Source of the DNA: Streptomyces lydicus
GTDB lineage: Bacteria > Actinomycetota > Actinomycetes > Streptomycetales > Streptomycetaceae
Length of the DNA: 64,000 nucleotides
Assembly: GCF_001729485.1 (NCBI RefSeq)
Contig: NZ_CP017157.1
Location: 4,030,001 to 4,094,000 of the forward strand
Reading direction: 5' to 3'
Each line of letters begins with the position of its first letter. The first letter of the stretch is position 1. The position numbers and the translations under genes were made by a program. The notes beneath the pieces are model-generated. The model searched no databases and was not told the DNA's origin. It worked only from the letters and a program-made list of their open reading frames with translations. This document shows positions 51,255 to 59,997 of this stretch, piece by piece.

Positions 51255-52016
51255 TCAGGGCTGCGCGCGACCCCAGCCTGGTGTCGGCGGGAGCGGCCAC
51301 GGCGGTGGCGTCGGCAGGTTCGGTTCCAATTCGAGGACTTCGTCCGGGCCGCGGCCGGCGAGCCAGGCGAGGAGCGCATGGCCCGGGCCGGTCGCGGTGG
51401 GGCCGGTGGGTGCGAGGGTCCAGGAACGGTCGAGGTCGGTGGCTTCGAAGCGGACCACTGGGAAGTTGTGTGCGGCCAAAGCGGCGATGGTCTCGCCGAG
51501 CGCCCAGGTGACGTAGCCGGTAGGCCAGTCGACTGTGGTGTAGCCGAGCTTCAGGTCGATGTGGTGGGTTTCGAGTTCGCGTCGGGCACGGTGGAGGGTG
51601 TACCAGGCGGGGTGTCGCCATCCCGCGAGGGCGGTGACCAGGGTGGGCCAGCGGTCGGCGGGCATCGCTGCAGCCTCGTCGAGCAGTCGGTCCAGGCTGC
51701 CGCGCAGGTCGGCGATGAGCTCGGCGGCGCAGCGACCGGCGCCGTCACGCAGCGCGTGGTCCAGGGCGGCGGCGTCGGCCCGTGTTCCGGGTTCGATGCC
51801 GGTGCGAGCCAGGGCAAGCAGCCATCGGTAGACGTCGGCGCTACGCGCCAGGTGCGTGATGACGTGCCCACGGCTCCATCCGGGAAGCACGGATGGCTCG
51901 CGGGTAGTCACGTCCGTAAGGGCGTCGAGGCCGGCAGCCAGGCGGGCGGCCGAACTGCGGACGTCGTGGAGGAGAGCGGCGATGTCGGCCGGATCGAGGT
52001 CCGTACTGGTGGTCAT
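51255..52016 (-). CDS. Maleylpyruvate-isomerase-like mycothiol-dependent protein
   Basis: 253 residues from the ATG at 52016. N-terminal DinB-like four-helix domain with the zinc-site His in LPGWSRGHVITHLARSADVY (about residue 55) and a later His in RRELETHHIDLKLGYTTVDW; the C-terminal MDMPI-type domain ends near ELEPNLPTPPPWPL. Mycothiol S-transferases of this family use mycothiol as cofactor or substrate (isomerisation, detoxification). A candidate detoxifying enzyme standing alone. Confidence 0.88.
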   Translation of the reverse strand: MTTSTDLDPADIAALLHDVRSSAARLAAGLDALTDVTTREPSVLPGWSRGHVITHLARSADVYRWLLALARTGIEPGTRADAAALDHALRDGAGRCAAELIADLRGSLDRLLDEAAAMPADRWPTLVTALAGWRHPAWYTLHRARRELETHHIDLKLGYTTVDWPTGYVTWALGETIAALAAHNFPVVRFEATDLDRSWTLAPTGPTATGPGHALLAWLAGRGPDEVLELEPNLPTPPPWPLPPTPGWGRAQP

Positions 52017-52027
52017 GGGCCAGTACG

Positions 52028-52590
52028 TTACGACCGGCCGGTCAGCGGGCCGATGGTCGCGATGCCCTCGGCGATGGCTCGTTCGCCCACGTCGCCGAAG
52101 TCGAGGAAGAGTTGCGCCGGCCCGGTGGCGTGCGAGGCCCGGCAGGCGCTGATGCCGTAGAGGCCGACGAACCGTTCGCGGCCGGCGGTGACGATGTGGC
52201 GTTCGTCGGCGCCCGCAGGCAGGTGGGCGACGGCGTGGAGGCCGAGCACCGCATCCCGGTCGACTGCGCGGTGCCGCAGCCACTGCCAGATCTGCGCCCG
52301 GGAGATCTCGGCGGCCGCCGCGTCCTCCATCAGCCCGTCCAGTGCCACGGCGCCGGTGCCGCGCAGCCACGCGTCGAAGTACCGCAACGCCACGGCGATG
52401 TTGGCGCGCAGGCATTCCTCGGTGGGCGGCCCGGCCCCGCGGTGCGCCGGACGGCCAGCAGCTCGTTGGCCGACACCTCGACATCGTCCCGGGTGCGGTC
52501 GATCTGGTGCGGCCGTCTGCCCAGCACACCGTCGAAGATGTTGCGGCAGAAGGGGACGAGCCCGGGGTGGGCGACCCACGTCCCGTCCCC
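52028..52590 (-). pseudogene. Chimera of malate synthase C-terminus and MocR-type aminotransferase-domain tail
   Basis: Right part (52265-52590): [12 protein letters not shown] and [20 protein letters not shown], then after a frameshift [20 protein letters not shown] and [20 protein letters not shown], the end of malate synthase. Left part (52030-52262): [40 protein letters not shown], the C-terminus of a MocR/PdxR regulator. A deletion joined the two. Confidence 0.75.
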
Positions 52591-52793
52591 GACTTTCTGC
52601 CCGTCATCGGCTACGCCGACGACGCCATCATCGTCGCCTTCGTCCTGCGCAGCGTCGTACGACGGGCCGGATCGAGGCGGTCCGCGGGCACTGGTCCGGC
52701 ACCGACGACGGCTTCACCGCCCTCGCCCGCCTGACCGGGCTCCACCGGGCCGCCGACAGAACCGGCGCAACCACCGAGCCGGACCGGCCGTAG
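52577..52793 (+). pseudogene. DUF1232 (YkvA) membrane protein fragment
   Basis: Reads [20 protein letters not shown] and LRSVVRRAG, then after a frameshift RIEAVRGHWSGTDDGFTALA and RLTGL. This is the second half of a YkvA-type protein; the first half was lost at the junction with the malate synthase fragment. Confidence 0.7.
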
Positions 52794-52867
52794 ACCCGCA
52801 CGCCTCCGCCCAGGGTCGAGGCACCCGCGACGGCGGGCCTGGCGGGCGGGTCTGGGAGAATCGCCCG

Positions 52868-53467
52868 GTGGCCAGCCTTCATGACACCGCCCGCCGGACC
52901 CTTCTGCGGCGCGGGTTCGCGCTGGAGTACGCCACGCTCAGCTGGAATGTGATCGGCATCCTGGTGCTCGCCGTGGCCGCGGCCTCGGCGAGGTCGGTAG
53001 CGCTGGCCGGCTTCTGTCTGGACTCCCTGATCGAGATCGGCGCTTCCGCTGTGGTCGTCTGGGAGCTGTCCGGCACTGGGAAGGCGCGCCAAAAGCGCGC
53101 TTTGAGGCTGGTCGGCGTCGGCTTCGCACTGCTGGCCTTCTACCTGGTGGCGCAGTCCACGTGGGTGCTGGCCGTCGGTTTCCGCCCGCACCCCTCGCCG
53201 TTGGGCATCGGCTGGACCGCGGTCACTGCCGCGGTGATGTTCGCCCTTGCCACAGGCAAGGCCCGTACCGGCGCAGCGCTGGACAATCCGGTGTTGAAGA
53301 CTGAGGGCCGTGTGACCCTGATCGACGGGCTGCTGGCCGCCGCCGTGCTGGCCGGTCTGGTGTTCAACTCCCTTGCCGGCCTTTGGTGGGCCGACCCGCT
53401 GGCCGGGTACGTCCTCGCGTTCTACGCGGTGCGCGAGGTCAAGGAGATCTTCTTCGGCCGTCGCTGA
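52868..53467 (+). CDS. Cation-efflux-type (CDF-like) membrane protein
   Basis: 199 residues from the GTG at 52868. Four to six hydrophobic helices: YATLSWNVIGILVLAVAAAS, VALAGFCLDSLIEIGASAVV (with Asp/Ser of the HxxxD-like site as FCLDSLIE), LLAFYLVAQSTWVLAVGF, LIDGLLAAAVLAGLVFNSLA and LWWADPLAGYVLAFYAVREV. This is the transmembrane half of cation diffusion facilitators; the cytosolic domain is absent, as in small actinobacterial homologues. It may transport a divalent metal. Confidence 0.82.
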   Translation: MASLHDTARRTLLRRGFALEYATLSWNVIGILVLAVAAASARSVALAGFCLDSLIEIGASAVVVWELSGTGKARQKRALRLVGVGFALLAFYLVAQSTWVLAVGFRPHPSPLGIGWTAVTAAVMFALATGKARTGAALDNPVLKTEGRVTLIDGLLAAAVLAGLVFNSLAGLWWADPLAGYVLAFYAVREVKEIFFGRR

Positions 53468-53480
53468 CGGCGCGGAACCC

Positions 53481-53620
53481 TCAGTGGTCGGAGTCGCCGG
53501 TGTCGTGATCGGTGCTGTGGCGCACGACCTTGCCGCTGGCGGCGTCGACGTCGACATCGTGGTCTTGGCCCGCCGATTCCTTGAGCGCGCCCGCCTGCTC
53601 GGTCTCAAGGAGGATGTTCC
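53481..53620 (-). pseudogene. PepSY-domain protein C-terminal fragment
   Basis: The frame ends LKESAGQDHDVDVDAASGKV, VRHSTDHDTGDSDH-stop, the last strand and acidic tail of a PepSY domain. The N-terminal part is missing or shifted into another frame. Confidence 0.5.
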
Positions 53621-53876
53621 CGGCGCCTTCGCACCCTCTGCGGCCTCCCGCACGCGGCGGACGAGGTCGCCGAGAACGACCGCGGGCTCGGCCTTCACGG
53701 ATCCGCTTGGAGGGGGCTTTGGCGCGCAGCGGAACCACTCACACCTGCGCGCTGTCACCGTGGGTCACAGAACGCTTCACCCGAACGCCACACCGTGATG
53801 GCCGGAGACCTCACTCGCTGGTGTGATGTTCCGGGGGCTTCTCCGGTCCGAGTCTGGTCCGAGTCTGGAGGTCCGC
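53621..53876. other. Intergenic region before the ferritin-like gene
   Basis: No further gene. GTCTGGAGG, the ribosome site of the gene at 53877, ends six bases before its ATG. Confidence 0.5.
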
Positions 53877-54818
53877 ATGATCCGTTTCCCGAAGCGTGTC
53901 CTCTCGACGGGTGCCCTGGCCCTCGCGGTCGGCGCACCCTCGGGTGCCACCGCAGCATCCGCACCCCACGTGATCCCCGCTCTGCACGTGCAGACCCGCA
54001 CCGACCTCGATGCGTCGATGCACGGTGAGGCGTACGCCTACGCCACCTACTCCCTGTTCGCAGACCAGGCACGAACCCAGGGCCTGCCCTCCGTCCAGCG
54101 GCTCTTCCAGCGCACCGCCGGGGTGGAACTGGGTGAGCACTTCGCCGAGGAGGCCAGGCTCAGCGGACTGGCCGGCAGCGACGCGGCCAACCTTCAGGCC
54201 GCCATGGCGGGCGAGGCGTACGAGTCGCGCACGATGTACCCCACCTTCGCCCGGCAGGCCCGGCAGGACGGCGACACCGCCGCCGCCGACCTCTTCTCGG
54301 AGATCGCCAAGGACGAGAAGGCCCACCACGACGCGTTCGCCAAGGCGCTGGACGTCGTCCGCACCGGCAAGGGCACCGTTCCGGCACCTCCCACCGTCAA
54401 ACCCGTGACCGTCCAGGCGGGCGCGCCCAGGGTCCGCGCGGCACGGACCAGGCAGAACCTCGACACCGCGATGCATGGCGAGGCGCTGGCGTCGGCGAAA
54501 TACACCCAGTTCGCCAAGGCCGCCACCGCGCACGGCAACCCGGCGCTGGCCCGCCTGTTCACCGGCTCCGCCGCCGTCGAACTACGCGAGCACTTCGCCG
54601 GTGAGGCACGACTGGCCGGCATCGTCGCACGCACCCGCCAGAACCTCACCACCGCCATCAACGGCGAACGCTACGAGTCCCGCATCATGTACCCGACCTA
54701 CGCCCGCCAGGCCAGGACAGCCGGCGACATCAAGGCCGCGGAACTGTTCACCCACAACGCCACCGACGAGGCCGGCCACGCCCGCGCCTTCCAGAACGCC
54801 CGCAACCAACTCCACTGA
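53877..54818 (+). CDS. Secreted tandem ferritin-like (rubrerythrin/DUF2202-type) protein
   Basis: 313 residues; ATG 53877 chosen by GGAGG and by the signal peptide (MIRFPKRVLSTGALALAVGA, cleavage near TAA-SA). The mature chain is an internal duplication of a four-helix bundle. Unit 1 (about 42-160) and unit 2 (about 195-313) share MHGEA, VEL-EHF, GE-YESR-MYPT-ARQAR and a DExxH (AKDEKAHHDAF and NATDEAGHARAF). The Glu and ExxH residues are spaced like di-iron ligands. It may bind iron or manganese and act in oxidative defence outside the membrane, an unusual location for the fold. Confidence 0.85.
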   Translation: MIRFPKRVLSTGALALAVGAPSGATAASAPHVIPALHVQTRTDLDASMHGEAYAYATYSLFADQARTQGLPSVQRLFQRTAGVELGEHFAEEARLSGLAGSDAANLQAAMAGEAYESRTMYPTFARQARQDGDTAAADLFSEIAKDEKAHHDAFAKALDVVRTGKGTVPAPPTVKPVTVQAGAPRVRAARTRQNLDTAMHGEALASAKYTQFAKAATAHGNPALARLFTGSAAVELREHFAGEARLAGIVARTRQNLTTAINGERYESRIMYPTYARQARTAGDIKAAELFTHNATDEAGHARAFQNARNQLH

Positions 54819-54832
54819 CCCGCACGACGGCG

Positions 54833-54879
54833 CGACGGCCGGGGCGGTTCCCTGCGAACAGGACGCACCCCGGCCGTCG
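54833..54879. terminator. Hairpin between converging genes
   Basis: CGACGGCCGGGG (54833-54844) pairs with CCCCGGCCGTCG (54868-54879) over a 23-base loop. It follows the ferritin-like gene by 14 bases and the small leftward frame at 54881 by one base, so it can serve both strands. Confidence 0.6.
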
Positions 54880-54880
54880 G

Positions 54881-55000
54881 TCAGCCCTGCTGCCCCAGGC
54901 GGCGCTGCTCAGGGGTGTGCCACGCCGCCTTCGCCCCCGAGTGCCCGGCGTCGTAGGTCGTGCAGCCCGCCCCGGCCGCGACGATCAACGTCACCAACAC
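54881..55000 (-). CDS. Putative small lipoprotein
   Basis: 39 residues from the GTG at 55000: a hydrophobic segment ending in a lipobox-like VAAGAGC, then TTYDAGHSGAKAAWHTPEQR and RLGQQG-stop. Codon use is good, but the signal segment is short and no ribosome site is seen. It may be a truncated lipoprotein gene. Confidence 0.4.
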   Translation of the reverse strand: MLVTLIVAAGAGCTTYDAGHSGAKAAWHTPEQRRLGQQG

Positions 55001-55807
55001 CGCAGGAGGCAGCGAGGGGCACCGCGGCGGTCAAGCGGACCGGCCACCGTGGCGTCGCCCAGTGCCCGGCGCTCGGTGCAAGAGTGGCCGGTGCCCACCC
55101 ATGAATTCGGTGAAGAACGGCGGGCGAACGCACGCTCCCACTTCTGACCACCACATCTCGTGACAAACCATTCTCAAGCAGTCATGACGCGAAACGGCGA
55201 GCCGAACGGTACGGACGAATGCGCATCCGGCAAGGAAGCACGCCGGGTTCCTGCCACGGTCACACCCCCCACGCCGGCCGACGCTGCATGTGCCTACCGG
55301 AACCCGCCCGGGGGCCGTGCGGGGGAGGCGAACCTGTCTCCCTGTATCGCGTCGCACAACGACCGCACTGCGGCCAGCATGGAACGTGTAGCGGTACGGG
55401 CAGGACGATGGGAGGCGGGCCGGTTGCGCTTTCGCCATCGCCGCGAGCAAGAGGTGCGACGGGTGCCTCGCCGCGCACACCACGGCGACGTACGGAAGGG
55501 ACAACCCCGCAGGAGGCTGCCGCAGCCTTGACGATCACCCACTGCCGCACCGCCTGCAAGGACGCATCCAGTACTTAGGCTGCTCGCCGACCACAACCGT
55601 GGAAAGCCGTCGCCGACCTCGAAGTGCACTTCCCACACGTCCCATCGGCATACGTCTGCCCTATGGGCGCCCCCCACCTCGATGCCGTACAAACGTGCCG
55701 CAGCGCGATCCGGGGACGAACGGCCCTGCCGTCGCATCCAGCGCCAGAGGCAGGCTGGATGTCGGGAACAGACAGCGGTCCACCGCCAGGGAGGACAGGC
55801 ATCGCGC
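55001..55807. other. Long region without recognisable gene
   Basis: I found no frame with protein-like content on either strand in 800 bases. It must contain the promoter of the two-component/flavinylation operon that begins at 55808. Confidence 0.4.
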
Positions 55808-56512
55808 ATGAGCGCCAGGGACACCGGCGTGGCCGACGGGACACGGGTGCTGGTCGTCGAGGACGACAGGGGCATCGCGGAGTCGTTGGTGCGCGGTCTG
55901 CGGCAGGCCGGCTACGCGGTCGAGGGCGTCCGTACCGGGCGTGCGGCGCTGTCCGCGCCCAGCCCCGATGTAGTGCTGCTCGATCTGGGGCTGCCCGACG
56001 TCGACGGCGTCGAGGTGTGCCGGAGGCTGCGGGCGCGCTCGGACGCCGCGATCATCGCCGTCACCGCGCGGGGTGAGGAGGCGGACCGGGTGGTGGCCCT
56101 GGACGAGGGCGCCGACGACTACTTGGTCAAACCGTTCGGGCTGGCCGAGCTGCTCGCACGTATGCGGGCCGTGCTGCGCCGCCGGCGCCCGGCGGAACCG
56201 GAGGCCGTACGGCACGGGCCGCTCACGCTCGACCTGCGCACCCGGCAGGTCTCGGTCGACGGCCGCGTGGTCGCGCTGACGCCGAAGGAGTTCGGCATCC
56301 TGGAGTGTTTGACTGCCGACCCCGGGCGGGTGGTGAGCCGCCAGCAGATCCTGGAGCGGGCGTGGGACGCCGACTGGTACGGCCCGACCAAGGTGGTGGA
56401 CGTGCATGTCGCGGCGCTGCGCCGCAAGCTCGGCGTGCCGGGGCTGATCGAGACCGTCTACGGGCACGGGTTCCGGCTCGGGGCGGTCCAGGAGCCCAGG
56501 GAACGGTCGTGA
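55808..56512 (+). CDS. OmpR-type response regulator
   Basis: 234 residues. The receiver has VLVVEDDRGIAESLVRGLRQ and phospho-Asp in DVVLLDLGLPDVDGVEVCRR; the winged helix has LTPKEFGILECLTADPGRVV and KVVDVHVAALRRKLGVPGLI. The ATG at 55808 was preferred over upstream in-frame starts by conserved length. Its stop overlaps the kinase start as GTGA. It probably activates the redox operon that follows. Confidence 0.93.
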   Translation: MSARDTGVADGTRVLVVEDDRGIAESLVRGLRQAGYAVEGVRTGRAALSAPSPDVVLLDLGLPDVDGVEVCRRLRARSDAAIIAVTARGEEADRVVALDEGADDYLVKPFGLAELLARMRAVLRRRRPAEPEAVRHGPLTLDLRTRQVSVDGRVVALTPKEFGILECLTADPGRVVSRQQILERAWDADWYGPTKVVDVHVAALRRKLGVPGLIETVYGHGFRLGAVQEPRERS

Positions 56513-57855
56513 CCCGCCGGATCACCTGGACGCTCCTGGTCCTGACCTCTGTGCTGCTGGTGCTGGCGGTCGTACCGCTGGCGGTGTCGATGACGGCCCG
56601 CGAGCGGGTCGCCTTCCGCGACAGCCAGCGGGCGGCCACCCGGGTGATCGCCGCGGCCGCCGAGGAACACCTCTCCGACCGCAAACCCGCCACCGCCATG
56701 CGCCAGGAGCTGGCTGCCGCGGCCCGCGCGGGGGATTGCGCAGCCGTGTACGACGCCTCCGCACGGCTGGTGGCCAGTACTCCCTGTGCGGCGGCCCAGG
56801 GCCGGGAGGCGGAGGAACTGGCGGAGGAGGTCGTGTCCGGACACGAGCCCGAGCCGCCGGAGAACGAGGGCCGGCTGCTGACCGCGGAGCCGGCCGGTGA
56901 GGTGCGCAGCCCCTCCGGCGCGGTCGTCCTGGCCCGCTCCGCGGCCCCGCTCGACGCCCGGATCGCGGCCCTCTGGGGCTGGTCCGCCGCGATCGGCGCG
57001 GCGGGGCTGGCCGCTTCCGTGGTGCTGTCCGTCCGCCTGGCCCGCTGGGTCGGCCGCCCGCTGTCGAGGCTGGACGCCAGCGCCCGGCGGCTGGGTGAGG
57101 GCGCCCTTGACGAGCGGGCCGAGGTCGGCGGCGGACCGCCGGAGGTCCGCCGGCTCGCCGCCACCTTCAACACCATGGCGGCCCGTATGGAGGCGCTGGT
57201 GCACGGTCACCGGGCGGTGCTCGCCGAGGTGTCCCACCAGTTGCGGACCCCGCTGGCCGCGCTGCGGCTGCGGCTCGATGTCCTCGCCGCCGGGGCGGAG
57301 GGCGACACCGCCCCTGAGCTGGCCTCCGCGCAGGAGGAGATCCTTCGGTTGTCCCGGCTGGTCGACGGGCTGCTCGCGGTCGCGCGCGCCGAGCAGGCGA
57401 CGCCCCGGCCGGTCGCCGTCCGGGTCGACGAGGTGGTGGCCGAGCGGGTGGCGGCCTGGGCACCGGTGGCCGAGGAACGCGGCGTACGGCTGACCGCCAC
57501 GCACGGACCCAGCCTGTCCGCCGCGCTCGGTGCGGGCCACCTGGAACAGGTCCTCGACAACCTCATCGCCAACGCTGTGGAGGCGGTGTCCGAGGGCGGG
57601 AGCGTGACGCTCGACCATCGGTCGGCCAAGGGTCTGGTCCGGGTGCGCGTCCGGGACGACGGCCCCGGGATGAGCGCCGAGGCGAAGGCGGTCGCCTTCC
57701 GCCGGTTCGGCAACCCGGAGGCCAAGGGCACCGGTCTGGGTCTCGCCATCGTCCACCGGCTGGTCACGGCCAACGGCGGTACGGCACGGCTGGAGGACAC
57801 CCCGGGCGGCGGGCTGACCGTCGTGCTGGAACTGCCGCTGGGGCCGCAGGGCTGA
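56509..57855 (+). CDS. Sensor histidine kinase
   Basis: 448 residues from the GTG at 56509. Membrane helices at about 6-28 (WTLLVLTSVLLVLAVVPLAV) and 160-180 flank an extracytoplasmic sensor of 130 residues with two Cys (GDCAAV, STPCAA). HAMP, HisKA (EVSHQLRTPLAALRLRLDVL) and HATPase (NLIANAVEAVSEGG, GTGLGLAIVHRLVTANGG) follow. The Cys pair outside the membrane could sense redox state, which would suit the operon it controls. Confidence 0.92.
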   Translation: MTRRITWTLLVLTSVLLVLAVVPLAVSMTARERVAFRDSQRAATRVIAAAAEEHLSDRKPATAMRQELAAAARAGDCAAVYDASARLVASTPCAAAQGREAEELAEEVVSGHEPEPPENEGRLLTAEPAGEVRSPSGAVVLARSAAPLDARIAALWGWSAAIGAAGLAASVVLSVRLARWVGRPLSRLDASARRLGEGALDERAEVGGGPPEVRRLAATFNTMAARMEALVHGHRAVLAEVSHQLRTPLAALRLRLDVLAAGAEGDTAPELASAQEEILRLSRLVDGLLAVARAEQATPRPVAVRVDEVVAERVAAWAPVAEERGVRLTATHGPSLSAALGAGHLEQVLDNLIANAVEAVSEGGSVTLDHRSAKGLVRVRVRDDGPGMSAEAKAVAFRRFGNPEAKGTGLGLAIVHRLVTANGGTARLEDTPGGGLTVVLELPLGPQG

Positions 57856-57989
57856 CGCTGCTCGGCTGCTCGGTGACCGAGATCTTTACCAGTCCTGAAA
57901 GAGACGTGAGCGAGTTTCTGGATGCCGCGGTCACAGCCTGGAAGTGCACGCAGCCGATCCCGGCCGCCGCCTCACCAGGAGCCGCTGCC

Positions 57990-58352
57990 ATGGCACCTTC
58001 ACCCGACGACTTCGACCAGCCCCTCCCTCCGGCCGGTTCCCCCCGCACACGCGAGCGCGGACTGCGACGGACCCGGCGCCTCACCCGGTGGCTCGCCGTC
58101 ACCGCCGTAGCGGCGACGGCCGCCCTCGGCGGCATCTACACCCATCTGATGCCCGGGAGTTCTCCCTCCCCGGCACCGCCGGCTCCGTCCGTGCCGAGCC
58201 CGCCGACGACGTCCACCACGACCAAGGGAAACGAGGAGGGCACCTCGGACGGCGAGGGGGCAGCGCCCGTCACGAAGCCCGCGCCCAAGGCGCCGGCCCA
58301 GCCGCCCACGCCCACCCAGCAAATGCCACACACCACAACGGGGGCGTCATGA
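57990..58352 (+). CDS. TM-anchored Pro/Thr-rich protein, candidate flavin-carrier tail
   Basis: 120 residues from ATG 57990 (AGGAG eight bases ahead). After a charged start, residues 36-57 form one membrane helix (WLAVTAVAATAALGGIYTHL); the rest is an extracytoplasmic disordered tract rich in Pro, Thr, Ser and Glu. The last residues are HTTTGAS. In sister operons this place is usually taken by an FMN_bind protein whose Thr/Ser receives FMN from ApbE at a motif of the type Dxx[ST]GA[ST]. Here no FMN_bind domain is found, but the tail ends in TGAS. The stop overlaps the apbE start (ATGA). Role as minimal FMN acceptor is inference. Confidence 0.7.
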   Translation: MAPSPDDFDQPLPPAGSPRTRERGLRRTRRLTRWLAVTAVAATAALGGIYTHLMPGSSPSPAPPAPSVPSPPTTSTTTKGNEEGTSDGEGAAPVTKPAPKAPAQPPTPTQQMPHTTTGAS

Positions 58353-59314
58353 CCACTGACACCCCGAAGCCGGCACCCGCCGAACTCAGCTTCCCGGCTC
58401 TCGGGACCACGGCCACGCTGCTCGTCACCGAGCCAGCTGCCCTGCCCACCGCAGAGGTGACCCTGCGTACCGAACTGGCCAGCATCGACCGTGCCTGCAG
58501 TCGCTTCCGCCACGACTCCGAACTGACCCGGGTGAACCTCAGCGCGGGCACACCGACGACGGTCAGCGCATGCTTCGCCCAGGCCCTCCTGGCCGCGCTG
58601 CGGGCCGCACAGTTCACCGACGGGGCCGTGGACCCCACCGTCGGGCAAGCGATGGCCACACTCGGCTACGACCGCACCTTCGCGTCCCTGCGCCCCGACG
58701 ACGTCCATCCCCTGCCACCGCCCCAACCGGCCCCCGGATGGTGCAGGATCGCCTTCGACCCGCACACCCGACGGCTGTGCCTGCCCCCGCACACCCGTCT
58801 CGACCTGGGCGCGACCGCCAAGGCCCTCGCCGCCGACCGTGCCGCCCGCAACGCCGCCGCAGCCACCGGCTGCGGCGTTCTGGTCAGCCTCGGCGGCGAC
58901 CTCGCGACGGCCGGACCGGCACCGGAAGGCGGCTGGCGGATCGCCCTTGCCGACGACCACGCCCGGCCCGCCGCGGACCACGGCCCCGCCGTCGCCATCA
59001 CCGGCGGCGCACTGGCCACCTCCGGCATCCGCGTGCGCACCTGGCGACGCGCCGGTCGCACCCTGCACCACATCGTCGACCCGGCCACCGGAGAACCAGC
59101 CACCCCCGCCTGGCGCACGGTCACCGTCGCCGCGGCCACGTGCGTGGACGCCAACACCGCCAGTACGGCGGCGATCGTGCTGGGTGATCGGGCCGTCGAC
59201 TGGCTGCGCGGCGCCGCGTTGCCCGCTCGCCTGGTCGGCCTCGACGGTCACGTCGTTCGCCTCGGCGGCTGGCCTCTCGACTCCAGCGCTCCCGCTCCAG
59301 GAGGCTCGCGATGA
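58349..59314 (+). CDS. apbE: FAD:protein FMN transferase (ApbE)
   Basis: 321 residues, the usual length. Landmarks are LSFPALGTTATLLVTEPAAL at the start, the SRFR/S-E-L stretch (IDRACSRFRHDSELTRVNLS), LDLGATAKALAADRAARNAA, LVSLGGDLATAGPAPEGGW and HHIVDPATGEPATPAWRTVT with the Mg-site Asp/Thr (CVDANTASTAAIVLG). It transfers FMN from FAD onto Ser/Thr of extracytoplasmic redox proteins. No lipobox or signal peptide is visible at its N-terminus, so it may act inside or be exported by another route. Confidence 0.92.
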   Translation: MTTDTPKPAPAELSFPALGTTATLLVTEPAALPTAEVTLRTELASIDRACSRFRHDSELTRVNLSAGTPTTVSACFAQALLAALRAAQFTDGAVDPTVGQAMATLGYDRTFASLRPDDVHPLPPPQPAPGWCRIAFDPHTRRLCLPPHTRLDLGATAKALAADRAARNAAAATGCGVLVSLGGDLATAGPAPEGGWRIALADDHARPAADHGPAVAITGGALATSGIRVRTWRRAGRTLHHIVDPATGEPATPAWRTVTVAAATCVDANTASTAAIVLGDRAVDWLRGAALPARLVGLDGHVVRLGGWPLDSSAPAPGGSR

Positions 59315-59997
59315 CGACCCTGGCCCTCACGGGCAGCCCCCTTTGGTATGCCAGCCGTGCGGGCGGCACCCTCGCCCTGGTGCTGCTCACGGCCACCGTG
59401 GCCCTCGGCATCGCCTCCGGTGGCCGTGCCGCGCCCCACCGCATCGGCCGGTTCGAGATCGGCATGCTGCACCGCAACCTGTCCCTGCTCACGCTGGTGT
59501 TCCTCGCCGTGCACGTGGTGACGGCGGTGCTCGACCCGTTCGTCCACCTGGGGTGGGCGGTGCTGGTGGTGCCGTTCGGGGCTGCGTACCGGCCGCTCTG
59601 GCTCGGGCTGGGCACGGCCGCGTCCGACCTGCTGCTCGCGGTGCTCCTCACCAGCGCCCTGCGACAGCGTCTGCGCGTGCGCCGCTGGAAGGCCGTGCAC
59701 TGGCTGGCGTACGCGGCCTGGCCACTCGCCCTCTTCCATGGCGTCGGCACCGGCACCGACACCCGGCTGACTCTGCAACTCTGGATCTACGCAGGATGCC
59801 TCGGTGCGGTGGTGGCGGCCGTGTGGTGGCGGCTGGCCAAGGCCGGCCCGGGCCGCATCACCGGGCGCCTGCTGGCCGCCGCAGCCGCAGCCGCCATACC
59901 GGTCGTGCTCGGCACGTTCCTCGCCACCGGCCCGTTGCAGCCCGGCTGGGCCCAGCGTGCGGCCGCCACCACGATCGTCCTGGGAGGTGGCCGGTGA
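59311..59997 (+). CDS. Ferric-reductase-like haem b membrane protein
   Basis: 228 residues, six hydrophobic helices. Paired His that could ligate haem occur in IGMLHRNLSLLTLVFLAVHV and KAVHWLAYAAWPLALFHGVG. This is the ferric reductase-like transmembrane domain without the cytosolic FAD/NADPH domain; its electrons must come from a separate protein, most likely the flavoprotein and ferredoxin encoded next. It overlaps both neighbours by four bases. Confidence 0.88.
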   Translation: MTTLALTGSPLWYASRAGGTLALVLLTATVALGIASGGRAAPHRIGRFEIGMLHRNLSLLTLVFLAVHVVTAVLDPFVHLGWAVLVVPFGAAYRPLWLGLGTAASDLLLAVLLTSALRQRLRVRRWKAVHWLAYAAWPLALFHGVGTGTDTRLTLQLWIYAGCLGAVVAAVWWRLAKAGPGRITGRLLAAAAAAAIPVVLGTFLATGPLQPGWAQRAAATTIVLGGGR

